The notes under the pieces are model-generated. The model made no database searches. It was not told the origin of the DNA and worked only from the letters and a program-made list of their open reading frames with translations. Below are positions 37,824 through 47,073 of a stretch of 64,000 nucleotides of DNA, piece by piece. The position numbers and the translations under genes were made by a program. The stretch spans positions 1,426,001-1,490,000 of the forward strand of contig NZ_AUFM01000011.1 in assembly GCF_000426505.1 (NCBI RefSeq), written 5' to 3'. Within the stretch, counting starts at the first letter, position 1. The number at the start of each line of letters is the position of its first letter. The DNA is from Nisaea denitrificans DSM 18348. GTDB taxonomy: Bacteria > Pseudomonadota > Alphaproteobacteria > Thalassobaculales > Thalassobaculaceae.

Positions 37824-38312
37824 TTGGAAGAACCTTTCCAGTACGATATGATGGTGGATGAAGCGCTGCGCGGCGTTGTTCGGCGCGCGCTGAAGCAGGT
37901 CGCCCAGCACGGCCTCCCCGGAAACCACCATTTCTACATCACCTTCAAGACCCGGGGAGAAGGCGTTTCGATCCCTCCCTACCTGCTTGAAAAATACGCG
38001 GACGAGATGACCATCGTGCTCCAGTTCCAGTTCTGGGACCTGGAAATCGAGGAAGAGTTCTTCAGCGTCGCGCTCAGCTTCAACGATGTTCGCGAGAGGC
38101 TTGTGATCCCGTTCGCCGCGATCACCGGTTTCGCCGATCCGTCGGTGAAATTCGGCCTTCAGTTCCAAACACTGGAGGAGAGTGAGCTCAGCGAAGCGGA
38201 GCTGCTTGAGGCGTCCGACGACGAGACCGAGGATCCAATGCCAGAAGGTGAAGACGATGGTGCGGCCATGGGCCAAGTCGTCTCCCTCGATACTTTTCGG
38301 AAGAAGAAATAA
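37824..38312 (+). CDS. sspB: ClpXP adaptor SspB (alphaproteobacterial type)
   Basis: A 162-residue adaptor that delivers tmRNA-tagged proteins to ClpXP. The tag-binding domain reads FQYDMMVDEALRGVVRRAL, GNHHFYITFKTRGEGV, MTIVLQFQFWDLEIEEEFFSVALSF and ITGFADPSVKFGLQF; an acidic linker (about residues 125-150) leads to the C-terminal ClpX-binding tail VVSLDTFRKKK. I start it at a TTG at 37824, which has GGGGGA a few bases upstream; no ATG lies at the homologous point. It follows the tmRNA gene directly. Confidence 0.93.
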   Translation: MEEPFQYDMMVDEALRGVVRRALKQVAQHGLPGNHHFYITFKTRGEGVSIPPYLLEKYADEMTIVLQFQFWDLEIEEEFFSVALSFNDVRERLVIPFAAITGFADPSVKFGLQFQTLEESELSEAELLEASDDETEDPMPEGEDDGAAMGQVVSLDTFRKKK

Positions 38313-38404
38313 ATCCGGCGGCCGCCTCACGGTAAAGACCGGATACATTTCGACGGAGGCGGCACCGCTTCCGCAAGAGAGATATACGCTGGAGAATAGC
38401 CCCA

Positions 38405-40015
38405 ATGGCCGACTTCAATTTCACCGAGATGTTCCCGCTTGCGGAGGACACGACGGAATATCGCAAACTCACCAGCGATTATGTCGGTGTGGAAAAGTTT
38501 CGTGGCCAGGACATCCTGACCATCGAGCCCGAAGCTTTCACGATGCTGACGGAACAGGCCTTCCGGGACATCTCCCACCTGCTCCGCCCCGCGCATCTTC
38601 AGCAACTGCGCAATATCCTCGAAGATGACGAAGCGACCAACAACGACAAGTTCGTTGCCTACGAGTTGCTGAAAAATGCAGGCATCTCCGCCGGCGGCGT
38701 GCTGCCGATGTGCCAGGATACCGGCACCGCCATCGTGATGGGCAAGAAGGGCCAGAACGTCTTCACCGGCTTCAACGAAGAAAAAGCCATCGCGAAGGGC
38801 GTTTACGACGTCTACACAAACCACAATCTGCGCTACAGCCAGATGGCACCGCTGGACATGTTCACCGAAAAGAACACGTCCAACAACCTGCCGGCGCAGA
38901 TCGAGCTTTATGCGACCGAAGGCGATGCCTACAAGTTCATGTTCTGCCAGAAGGGCGGCGGCTCGGCGAACAAGAGCTTCCTGTTCCAGGAAACCAAGGC
39001 GATCCTCAATCCGGACGCGCTTATGAAGTTCCTGGATACCAAGATCCGCACCCTCGGCACTGCAGCCTGCCCGCCCTATCACCTCGCCATCGTGATCGGC
39101 GGCCCCTCGGCCGAGTTCAACATGAAGACGGTGAAGCTCGCCTCGACCAAGTATCTCGACGGTCTGCCGACCAAGGGCAGCGAGTCCGGCCACGCCTTCC
39201 GCGACGTGGAGATGGAACAGCAGGTCCTGAAGATGACCCAGGACATGGGCATCGGCGCCCAGTTCGGCGGCAAGTATTATTGCCACGACATCAGGATTAT
39301 CCGCCTGCCGCGCCATGGCGCATCCCTGCCCGTTGGCATCGGGGTTTCTTGTTCTGCCGACCGCCAGTGCTTCGCCAAGATCACCAAGGACGGCATTTTC
39401 GTCGAGCGGCTGGAAACAGATCCGTCCAAGTATATGCCGGATATCGATCCGAGTGAGTTCGAGGGTGATGTCGTCAAAATCGACCTCGGTCAGCCAATGG
39501 ATGAGATCCGCAAGACGCTCAGCCAGTATCCGATCAAGACCCCGGTTTCACTGTCTGGCACGATCATCGTTGCCCGCGACATCGCCCATGCGAAGCTGAA
39601 AGAACGGATCGACAGCGGCGAAGGCCTGCCTGACTACGTGAAGAACCATCCGATCTATTACGCAGGCCCGGCCAAGACCCCGGAAGGCTATGCCTCCGGC
39701 TCGTTCGGTCCGACCACGGCGGGGCGGATGGATTCCTATGTCGATCCCTTCATGGCTGCCGGCGGCAGCTTCGTGATGCTGGCAAAGGGCAATCGCTCCC
39801 CCCAGGTCCGCGAAGCCTGCAAGAAATATGGCGGCTTCTATCTCGGCTCCGTCGGCGGGGCCGCCGCCAAACTGGCGCTGGAAAGCATCAAAAAGGTCGA
39901 GGTTCAGGAGTTTCCGGAACTCGGCATGGAAGCGGTCTGGCGTATCGAAGTCGAAGATTTCCCCGCCTTTATCGTTACGGACGACAAGGGCAATGACTTC
40001 TTCGCCAACATCTGA
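38405..40015 (+). CDS. fumA: Fumarate hydratase, class I (iron-sulfur type)
   Basis: A 536-residue oxygen-sensitive [4Fe-4S] fumarase. The first cluster cysteine is in [10 protein letters not shown]; others are plausible in [16 protein letters not shown] and [10 protein letters not shown]. The C-terminal half carries the beta-domain motif [26 protein letters not shown]. It hydrates fumarate to malate in the TCA cycle. It starts about 90 bp after sspB. Confidence 0.96.
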   Translation: MADFNFTEMFPLAEDTTEYRKLTSDYVGVEKFRGQDILTIEPEAFTMLTEQAFRDISHLLRPAHLQQLRNILEDDEATNNDKFVAYELLKNAGISAGGVLPMCQDTGTAIVMGKKGQNVFTGFNEEKAIAKGVYDVYTNHNLRYSQMAPLDMFTEKNTSNNLPAQIELYATEGDAYKFMFCQKGGGSANKSFLFQETKAILNPDALMKFLDTKIRTLGTAACPPYHLAIVIGGPSAEFNMKTVKLASTKYLDGLPTKGSESGHAFRDVEMEQQVLKMTQDMGIGAQFGGKYYCHDIRIIRLPRHGASLPVGIGVSCSADRQCFAKITKDGIFVERLETDPSKYMPDIDPSEFEGDVVKIDLGQPMDEIRKTLSQYPIKTPVSLSGTIIVARDIAHAKLKERIDSGEGLPDYVKNHPIYYAGPAKTPEGYASGSFGPTTAGRMDSYVDPFMAAGGSFVMLAKGNRSPQVREACKKYGGFYLGSVGGAAAKLALESIKKVEVQEFPELGMEAVWRIEVEDFPAFIVTDDKGNDFFANI

Positions 40016-40028
40016 TGATGTGGCGCGT

Positions 40029-40670
40029 ATGACAGCGCCTGATTTTCTGACGGACGGGCCGGCGGATGCGCCGGCCTCTTTCGTTCTGGCCCACGGCGCT
40101 GGCGCGCCGATGGACACGCCATTCATGAACCAGATCGCAGAAGGCGTCGCCGCGGCCGGCTTCCGGGTACTCCGCTTTGAATTCCCCTATATGGCGGGAC
40201 GACGCACTGGCGGCAGCAAACGGCCGCCCGACCGTCAACCCATTCTTCTGGAAAGCTGGCGGAACGCTATTGCGGCAGCGGCAGCAGACCGCGCCCTCGT
40301 CATAGGCGGAAAATCCATGGGTGGCCGCATGGCGAGCCTTGTCGCCGACGAGAGCGGTGTCGATGGATTGATCTGCCTCGGCTACCCGTTTCATCCGCCA
40401 GGCAAACCGGACAAGCTTCGCACGGAGCATCTGGAGGGCATCATCTGCCCGACGCTGATCCTTCAGGGCGAGCGGGATCCTTTTGGGACTCGAACAGAAG
40501 TCGAGAGCTATCGGTTATCGGAAGCGATCACCCTTGAGTGGATCCCGGACGGCAATCATGACCTGTCGCCACGAAAAGCCTCAGGCCACACATCTCAATC
40601 GAACATGGCAGCAACGATTACCGCCGCCATGACCTTTCTTGAAAACGTCGTTCGCAGACAAAAGGCTTAA
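40029..40670 (+). CDS. Alpha/beta hydrolase family protein (KANL3/TEX30-like)
   Basis: A 213-residue alpha/beta hydrolase. The oxyanion region FVLAHGAGAPMDTPFMN, the nucleophile elbow GGKSMGGRM, the acid in LILQGERDPFG and the histidine in DGNHDL form a complete triad. This small-hydrolase subgroup is widespread and has no agreed substrate. It begins 13 bp after fumA and overlaps the convergent small membrane-protein gene by 4 bp. Confidence 0.8.
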   Translation: MTAPDFLTDGPADAPASFVLAHGAGAPMDTPFMNQIAEGVAAAGFRVLRFEFPYMAGRRTGGSKRPPDRQPILLESWRNAIAAAAADRALVIGGKSMGGRMASLVADESGVDGLICLGYPFHPPGKPDKLRTEHLEGIICPTLILQGERDPFGTRTEVESYRLSEAITLEWIPDGNHDLSPRKASGHTSQSNMAATITAAMTFLENVVRRQKA

Positions 40671-40921
40671 TGGTGAAGCTGGGATCTGTCGTCGATTGCA
40701 GCGCTGATCAGTTCAGCCGGTGATTTGATCTGCTTCTCAATCACGGGCAGCTGCAATTCGTCAGCACTCGTGCGGTAGACGATATAGGCATTTGCCATCC
40801 ACCCGCCGACCACAATCGGGCCAACCAGAATAACAGCTAAAGAAACCAGAGCGACCACACGCATAACTGATCGGAAAAGTGCTTCCGCGACGCTGTCTTC
40901 TGTCTGTTCCCAAACGGCCAC
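40667..40921 (-). CDS. Small single-span membrane protein, unknown
   Basis: An 84-residue protein with one long hydrophobic segment (VALVSLAVILVGPIVVGGWMANAYIV, about residues 22-47) followed by a polar tail. I do not recognise a family. The convergent 4-bp overlap with the hydrolase gene and reasonable codon use support it, but evidence is modest. Confidence 0.45.
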   Translation of the reverse strand: MAVWEQTEDSVAEALFRSVMRVVALVSLAVILVGPIVVGGWMANAYIVYRTSADELQLPVIEKQIKSPAELISAAIDDRSQLHH

Positions 40922-41588
40922 TGATCTAAATCCCGCTCAAAGAGTGCCCCTGAAAGGCGCTCCCACAATCAACAAGTGAATCCTACATTAGCAGAAAGAA
41001 ATGCAACCCTCAATGCTATGTCGCAACACATTGCCGCAAGTGCCACAAATTACACAACTTTCCACAACCAGAGATGTGCGTATCGCGGTCTTCCAAAACA
41101 ATGCGATTAAACACATAGACAGTCATATTTTAAAGTTGTCCTAAAATTTCATTAACAAAAAGTAAGCGTATTGCCAGTAAGCCAATCCAATCACTAAGCG
41201 TCCCGGCACGGAAATAAACCGCTCTAAAGCAACTATTTAATAAAAATTAAACAAGTATGAACCGCGTCATGTCGACGTAGATTCGTTCTCTTCAGAGGTA
41301 TCGGCGCATAATCCGGACCTCAAAAACCCCATGAATCTGACCGCGACTTCCGCGCTAATTCCACGCCAATTCGCGCCCAAATTGAACCGGGCTGAAGCGA
41401 CGCATCGGAGCCCCAGTGATAGCAAGCAAACCCTCCCTTGAGCCGGTCGAGTGACTTGTATCACACCGGGTTGGGACGGTTTTCCGATCACGACTTACAA
41501 ACGACGGAAAAAATGCTATATTATAAGTTGAGAGTGAAGAGACTACCGGACATCTCTGTTCGTGCACCGTTAGAGAGAGTGCGTAGAT
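40922..41588. other. Long A+T-richer intergenic region before flagellin
   Basis: This 667-bp gap contains no supported gene. The stretch 40980-41260 is markedly A+T-rich. A possible promoter for flagellin lies near its end (see 41494-41522). Confidence 0.5.
41494..41522 (+). promoter_or_regulatory. Possible promoter of the flagellin gene
   Basis: CTTACA at 41494-41499 and TATATT at 41517-41522 are spaced by 17 bp and lie 67 bp before the ATG. This is a fair sigma-70-like match; flagellins are often driven by other sigma factors, so confidence is low. Confidence 0.3.
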
Positions 41589-42410
41589 ATGGCTATTAAC
41601 AATTCGATCAATACGAATGGCGGCGCCTTTTCGGCGCTCCGGAGCTTCAATTCCGCGCGTAACGATCAAAGCCAAACTCAGAACCGTATTTCGACCGGAA
41701 AAAATGTTGCAGGCGCGCTGGATCAGGCGTCTCTGTTTGCCATCGCGCAGAGCATCCGGGGAGAGCTGAGCGCCAATGCAGCCGTGCAGCAGGGATTGAA
41801 CCAGACGTCAGGCGCGGTGAAAGTCGCAACAGCCGGTGCGACGGCAATCTCAAATCTGACTTCTGACATTCAGGGCAAGCTGGTTGAGCTTTCCAATCCC
41901 GCGAACACGACAGAGCAACAGGGCATCCTGCAGAACGATCTGGATGCACTCCTGGGACAGGCTCAGGGCTTTGTCGACAACAGCAGCTTCAACGGAACCA
42001 ATCTGCTTGAGTCCGGAGCCGGAGATCTGAATACGCTTCAGAACGGCGACGGGGACGTCTTGACCGTCTCAGGTCAGGGCTCGGTCGCGGACAGCCTCGC
42101 AGCACTGGCTGCCGCGGATTTTAGCGACCCCGCTGCAGTTCTTGAAAATGAGTTCACGAACTTCCAGGCAGCCCTGAACACCTCGCTCGGGGAGCTGGGC
42201 GCAAGCGGTCGCCGTATTACTGCGCAGAACGATCAGCTGCAGGGCATCGCGGATGCAACCGAAGAAGGCCTCGGCAATATCGTCGATGCAAATCTCGGTC
42301 GGGAAGCAGCCCAGCTTGCGGCAGATCAGGTCCGCGGCCAGCTGAGCGCACTGTCGCTCGGCATCGCCAACCGCAGCCCCCAAGCACTTCTCGGCCTGTT
42401 CCGCTCTTAA
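41589..42410 (+). CDS. Flagellin
   Basis: A 273-residue flagellin with both conserved ends: N-terminal NRISTGKNVAGALDQASLFAIAQ and C-terminal NIVDANLGREAAQLAADQVRGQLSALSLGIANRSPQALLGLF. The variable central domain is very short, typical of alphaproteobacterial flagellins. No cysteine and very little aromatic sequence is seen. The gene stands alone with its own terminator; no other flagellar structural genes are in the window. Confidence 0.96.
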   Translation: MAINNSINTNGGAFSALRSFNSARNDQSQTQNRISTGKNVAGALDQASLFAIAQSIRGELSANAAVQQGLNQTSGAVKVATAGATAISNLTSDIQGKLVELSNPANTTEQQGILQNDLDALLGQAQGFVDNSSFNGTNLLESGAGDLNTLQNGDGDVLTVSGQGSVADSLAALAAADFSDPAAVLENEFTNFQAALNTSLGELGASGRRITAQNDQLQGIADATEEGLGNIVDANLGREAAQLAADQVRGQLSALSLGIANRSPQALLGLFRS

Positions 42411-42457
42411 CAGAACGGCTTCAGGCGCCACGCACCTAGATCAATTGATTATAGAGA

Positions 42458-42495
42458 GCCCCGCCGCGTTCCTGACCGGCGGGGCCTTTTCGTTT
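42458..42495 (+). terminator. Rho-independent terminator of flagellin
   Basis: A 9-bp stem, GCCCCGCCG with CGGCGGGGC, and 10-base loop is followed by CTTTTCGTTT. It lies 48 bp after the flagellin stop and may also serve the convergent stress-protein gene. Confidence 0.85.
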
Positions 42496-42919
42496 AGCGG
42501 ACCACCAGGACTGAACAATTGGCATGGCGCACCACCCGCGCCGCATTCGGCCCGAGCAGGTAATCCTTCAGCGCCGGGCGGTGCGAGGCGATGATGATGA
42601 GATCGGCTTCGATCTCCTTCGCCGTCAGGAGCACCATCTCATAGACCGTCCCCTGCCTAACGATGTGCTGAACCTGCATGCCCGGCGGAACGCGCTCAGA
42701 GACCAGCTCGTGCAGACGCTTGTTCGCTTCCTTCATGACCTTTTCGATATGGTCCTTCGGGAAGTATTGCCCGACAAGGCTCATTCCGAAGTCCGGCACC
42801 ACAGTCATGACCGAAAGAGTAGCCCCGTGAGTTTCGGCGTTGGAGATAGCCAGCGGCAGCGCCTTGCTCCACGAATCCTTGTCATCCAGATCAACTGTCA
42901 AAAGGATGTGCTTGTACAT
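42494..42919 (-). CDS. Universal stress protein (UspA family)
   Basis: A 141-residue Usp fold: MYKHILLTVDLDD at the start, ADLIIIASHRP and YLLGPNAARVVRHANCSVLVV at the end. The classic ATP motif G-2x-G-9x-G(S/T) is incomplete because the first GxxG is replaced by SHRPALKD. It lies 14 bp downstream of the TRAP permease gene; a Usp protein (TeaD) regulates a TRAP transporter in Halomonas, so a similar regulatory partnership is plausible here. Confidence 0.88.
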   Translation of the reverse strand: MYKHILLTVDLDDKDSWSKALPLAISNAETHGATLSVMTVVPDFGMSLVGQYFPKDHIEKVMKEANKRLHELVSERVPPGMQVQHIVRQGTVYEMVLLTAKEIEADLIIIASHRPALKDYLLGPNAARVVRHANCSVLVVR

Positions 42920-42933
42920 TTTCTCTCTCTTTC

Positions 42934-45534
42934 CTAGACAGCTTCAAGGCGGCGGCGACGCGACCGTTGCAGGGCAAAAACGAGAACCATCAGACCAATT
43001 GCCGGAATGAAGAACAGCTCTTTCGGCAGACGGTCTGCCGGCGTCATGACTTCCGTGATCTGCCAGTCGAAATCGATCCCGGCCTTTTCCGCCGGACTGC
43101 TGAAACCGATATTGTCGACCAGCGCCTTGTCGTCCTCGAACCGCATTTCAAGACCGGCTATATTCGCCAGCCTGTCCGCCCCCGGGCCGGCATCTCCAAG
43201 CGGCAACAGAACCGCCTTGGAAACAGTCTTCCCGTCTATGGTTTCGCCCTGCACCGTCAGACGAATGTCAGCACCGCCCGGGATTGCCTCGGCAACTTCG
43301 TAGATCTTTGTCGGATCATGCAGGACAAACGGCGGATCGATCTGGTCCAGCCAGAAACCGGGCCGGAACAGGGTAAACGCGACCAGCAACAAGGCAGCGG
43401 ATTCCCACATCCTGTTCTTCACCAGAAGATACATCTGTGTCGCCGAGGCGAACATAAGCATCGCCAGGGTTGCCGTGACCACGGTGATGATGAAATGCAC
43501 CACACCGTCGATCCCGATCATCAGAAGCTGTGTGTTGAAGATGAAGAGGAACGGCAAGATCGCGGTTCGGATATCGTAGGCAAATCCTTGCAGGCCGGTC
43601 TTGATGGGATCGCCGCCCGATAGAGCGGCGGCGGCGTAAGCCGCCAGCCCCACAGGTGGAGTATCGTCCGCCAGTATCCCGAAATAGAACACGAAGAGAT
43701 GCACGGCGATCAGCGGCAAAATCACACCCGACTGGGCCGAGAGGGTCACGATCACCGGCGCCATAAGCGACGAGACGACGATGTAGTTCGCCGTCGTTGG
43801 CAGACCGAGGCCGAGCACCAGGCAGATGAAGGCGGTAAACAGCAGCATCAGCATCAGATTGCCGGCGGAAACGAATTCGACGAACTCGGTCATCTTCTGA
43901 CCGAGACCTGTCAAAGTCACAGCGCCAACCACGATACCCGCAACCGCAACGGCGACGCCGATCGGCACCATGTTCCTGGCACCGGAGACCAGACCGTCAT
44001 AGAGCTCGGCCCGTCCCATGCCGAGAGCCGCCATGTCGATCCCCTCACCCCGGAAAAAAGCCTTGCCGGCCCGATGGGTGAGCCCGACCACAAGCATAAC
44101 AATCGACGTCCAGAAGGCCGCGAGGCCCGGAGAGAAACGCTCGACGATCAAACACCAGACCAGCACGCCGATCGGCAACAGGAAATAGAGACCGGACATC
44201 AGGGTCGGCCGCATTTCCGGGCACTCTGTCATTTCTTCCAGATCTTCCGGGCGACCGTCCTCATAGGAGGCCCCCAGCTTGAGCAGAAATGCGTAGGCGA
44301 TCAGCAGTACAGCCGATGCAATATAGATCGTCGCTTCGCCTAGAACGTCCTTGGTCCAGGCAAAACCGTAATAGGTGATGGCCATCAGGACGAGGAAACC
44401 GACCAGCACGGTCGACGTGCTGAAAATCTTCGCCAGGATCGTCCGCCCGCGGCCCGTCGAGGAACGCGGCAGGCCAACCATACCGGCCTTCACGGCCTCG
44501 AGATGCACGATATAAACCAGCGCGATATAGGAAATGATTGCCGGCAGAAAGGCGTGCTTCATGATTTCGACGAGGTCGATGCCGACCCGCTCGATCATGA
44601 TGAAGGCGGCAGCGCCCATGACAGGCGGTGTGAGCTGACCGTTGGTCGAGGAGGCAACCTCCACGGCACCTGCCTTCTCGGCAGAGAAACCGGTGCGCTT
44701 CATCAACGGAATGGTAAAGGCGCCCGTGGTCACCACATTGGCAAGCGACGAGCCGGAAATCAGACCGGTCATGGCCGAGGAAACGACAGAAGCCTTGGCC
44801 GGACCGCCCCGCATGTGGCCAACCAGCGCAATGGAAAGCTTGGTCAGGTAAATGCCCGCGCCGGATTTGTCCATCAAGGCGCCAAACAGCACGAACAGGA
44901 AGATGAAGGAGGTCGACACACCGACACCGATCCCGAACACGCCTTCCTGGGTGATCCAGAGGTGGGACATGGCTTTTTGGAAGGACGCCCCCTTCCAGGC
45001 GATGATGTCCGGCCCGTACTGGCCGAAAAAGATATAGACGAGGAAGACCAGAGCAACGGCCATCAACGGCACGCCGAGAGACCGCCGGGTAGCCTCCAGC
45101 AGCAACACGAGGCCGATACCTGCTGTCACGATGTCTGCCGTCGTCGGGATCCCCATACGACCCGCGAGATTATCGGCCTCGGCGACCAGATAAAGGATAC
45201 AAACCGACGAGATGATCGCGAACAGCCAGTCCGTAATCGGCACGCTGCGGCGCGGTGAGCTTTTCAGCGCCGGATAAGACAGAAAGGCGAGAACCACGGC
45301 AAAGCAAAGGTGGATCGGCCGGGTTTGAGTGTTGTTCATCAGGGGGACAAAGTCGGCCAGCAGGTACGGCAGCGGCGACGCGATCCAAAGCTGGAACAGG
45401 GACCAAGCCAACGCACCGAGTGCGATACCCAGCCCCACCTTTCCCGGCACGCTCCGTGCGCCGGTATCAACGGCAGCGACCAGATCTTCAGCCGCCTGGC
45501 GCGCGGATTTCGACTCCGTGGTCTCGTTGCTCAT
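42934..45534 (-). CDS. TRAP transporter permease, fused small and large subunits (TAXI type, DUF3394)
   Basis: An 866-residue multi-span membrane protein combining the 4-TM DctQ-like region (residues about 35-200) with the 12-TM DctM-like region, with GLISGSSLANVVTTGAFTIPLMKRTGFS and LGLGLPTTANYIVVSSLMAP as typical motifs. The C-terminal 180 residues match DUF3394, with a PDZ-like stretch SSPAEKAGIDFDWQITEV. It imports an organic anion with sodium or proton symport using the binding protein encoded upstream. A GGAGGGGG site precedes the ATG. Confidence 0.93.
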   Translation of the reverse strand: MSNETTESKSARQAAEDLVAAVDTGARSVPGKVGLGIALGALAWSLFQLWIASPLPYLLADFVPLMNNTQTRPIHLCFAVVLAFLSYPALKSSPRRSVPITDWLFAIISSVCILYLVAEADNLAGRMGIPTTADIVTAGIGLVLLLEATRRSLGVPLMAVALVFLVYIFFGQYGPDIIAWKGASFQKAMSHLWITQEGVFGIGVGVSTSFIFLFVLFGALMDKSGAGIYLTKLSIALVGHMRGGPAKASVVSSAMTGLISGSSLANVVTTGAFTIPLMKRTGFSAEKAGAVEVASSTNGQLTPPVMGAAAFIMIERVGIDLVEIMKHAFLPAIISYIALVYIVHLEAVKAGMVGLPRSSTGRGRTILAKIFSTSTVLVGFLVLMAITYYGFAWTKDVLGEATIYIASAVLLIAYAFLLKLGASYEDGRPEDLEEMTECPEMRPTLMSGLYFLLPIGVLVWCLIVERFSPGLAAFWTSIVMLVVGLTHRAGKAFFRGEGIDMAALGMGRAELYDGLVSGARNMVPIGVAVAVAGIVVGAVTLTGLGQKMTEFVEFVSAGNLMLMLLFTAFICLVLGLGLPTTANYIVVSSLMAPVIVTLSAQSGVILPLIAVHLFVFYFGILADDTPPVGLAAYAAAALSGGDPIKTGLQGFAYDIRTAILPFLFIFNTQLLMIGIDGVVHFIITVVTATLAMLMFASATQMYLLVKNRMWESAALLLVAFTLFRPGFWLDQIDPPFVLHDPTKIYEVAEAIPGGADIRLTVQGETIDGKTVSKAVLLPLGDAGPGADRLANIAGLEMRFEDDKALVDNIGFSSPAEKAGIDFDWQITEVMTPADRLPKELFFIPAIGLMVLVFALQRSRRRRLEAV

Positions 45535-45670
45535 TAACCCCCTCCTCGCGTGTCCGGTCAGGACACGTCACCCTCAGACAAATGCTGCGCGCAGAGAGCG
45601 CGCTGTTCCCGGTTCATCCGGCAAACCCATTGGACAGGGCTGCCCGTCATTGTTTTTCGTCAGGCAAAGC

Positions 45671-45700
45671 AAGAAGGGAGGGGCGAACCCCTCCCTTCTT
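45671..45700 (-). other. Intercistronic hairpin between binding-protein and permease genes
   Basis: A perfect 13-bp stem (AAGAAGGGAGGGG with its complement) closes a 4-base loop that reads UUCG in the minus-strand RNA. It starts 10 bp after the binding-protein stop. No U-tract follows, so it probably protects the upstream message from 3' decay or acts as a partial terminator, giving more binding protein than permease. Confidence 0.7.
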
Positions 45701-45709
45701 TCGGCCGGA

Positions 45710-46693
45710 TTACATCCAGCCTTTTTCTTTGTAGTACTTCGCGGCACCACCGTGGATCGGAGCGGACAGGCCGTCCTTCACCATTTCGGTTTCCTTCAGA
45801 TGACCGAAGGCCGGGTGCAGCTTCTTGAAGTCGCCGAAATTCTCGAAGACCGCTTTCACGACTTCATAGACGACATCGTCGGAGACGGCGGTGGAGCTGA
45901 CGAAGGTCGCGCCGACACCGAATGTTTGCACGTCTTCCGGATTGCTGGAATACATGCCGCCCGGGATGGTGGCTTTACGGTAGTAGGAGTTGTCGGCAAC
46001 CAGCTTGTCGATCGCCGGACCGGTCACGTCGACCAGCACCGCGTCACAGGACGCAACAGATTCCTTGGTCAGAGCCGACGGATGACCGACGAGCCAGAAA
46101 TAGGCGTCGATCTTGTTGTCGCACAGCGCCTGGCCGGTTTCGGAGGATTTCAGCTCGGCGGCCAGCTTCAGATCGCCGCGCGTCCAGCCGAGGGCCTCTT
46201 CCATGACTTCCCAGGTACCACGGGTACCGGAACCGGCATTGCCGATATTCACCCGCTTGCCCTTGAGGTCGGTGACATTCTTGATGCCGCCATCGGCACG
46301 CGCCAGAACCGTTACCGGCTCGGCATGCACGGAGAAGACAGCGCGCAGATCCTTGAACTCACCGGCATCCTTGAACTTCGAAGTGCCGTGATAGGCATGG
46401 TACTGCCAGTCGGACTGGGCAACACCCATGTCCAACTCACCGGCACGGATGGTGTTGATGTTATAGATCGAGCCACCCGTCGATTCGACCGAGCAGCGGA
46501 TACCGTGCGCCTTACGACCTTTGTTGACCAAACGGCAAATGGCACCGCCAGTAGGATAGTAGACACCCGTCACACCACCGGTACCGATGGTGATGAACTG
46601 CTGCTCGGCAGCGCTAGCGCCCTGCGTTGCTCCGACGAGCGACGCGCCAGCCACAAGAGCCGCCGCAAAGCCAAACGTGAAAGCCCGTTTCAT
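45710..46693 (-). CDS. TAXI-family TRAP transporter substrate-binding protein
   Basis: A 327-residue periplasmic binding protein. A signal peptide ([21 protein letters not shown]) is followed by the TAXI start [25 protein letters not shown], then [25 protein letters not shown] and [15 protein letters not shown]. It captures the substrate for the fused permease downstream. TAXI proteins often bind glutamate or other organic acids; the substrate here is unknown. Confidence 0.93.
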   Translation of the reverse strand: MKRAFTFGFAAALVAGASLVGATQGASAAEQQFITIGTGGVTGVYYPTGGAICRLVNKGRKAHGIRCSVESTGGSIYNINTIRAGELDMGVAQSDWQYHAYHGTSKFKDAGEFKDLRAVFSVHAEPVTVLARADGGIKNVTDLKGKRVNIGNAGSGTRGTWEVMEEALGWTRGDLKLAAELKSSETGQALCDNKIDAYFWLVGHPSALTKESVASCDAVLVDVTGPAIDKLVADNSYYRKATIPGGMYSSNPEDVQTFGVGATFVSSTAVSDDVVYEVVKAVFENFGDFKKLHPAFGHLKETEMVKDGLSAPIHGGAAKYYKEKGWM

Positions 46694-47073
46694 GAAGCCT
46701 CCTCCAAGTTAAATCCTGGTTTAAAAATTGTCTGCGTTCTACTGCTTCGTTTTGTCAGGCAAGTAATGCCTGAACCGGATGCGACTACGCTCCCATGCGT
46801 ATGGCGCATCAAAGCCATCGGGTCGCAGACCAACCGGAACAACTATGCCTCGCAAGAACGAGAAAGGTCAATCCGCACTAGGGCATTGAAAAGTATGAAT
46901 TTATTCAATTATTTTTGTATACAATAAAAATTTAGACGAACACGATAGAATGCTGCAGTGCGGTCTGTCTCCCCACTCAGAAAGCAGCGATGCTTTCATC
47001 AAATCAGCGATCTTGGTGGAACGTCCCCATTCATAATGCCACCGGCCGCAGGATAGCCAACTGCCGGTTCCCG
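46694..47073. other. Intergenic region, no gene found
   Basis: This 380-bp gap lies between the TRAP operon and the class III aminotransferase gene. It includes an A+T-rich stretch at 46890-46940 and probably the TRAP promoter. No coding or structured RNA feature stands out. Confidence 0.5.
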
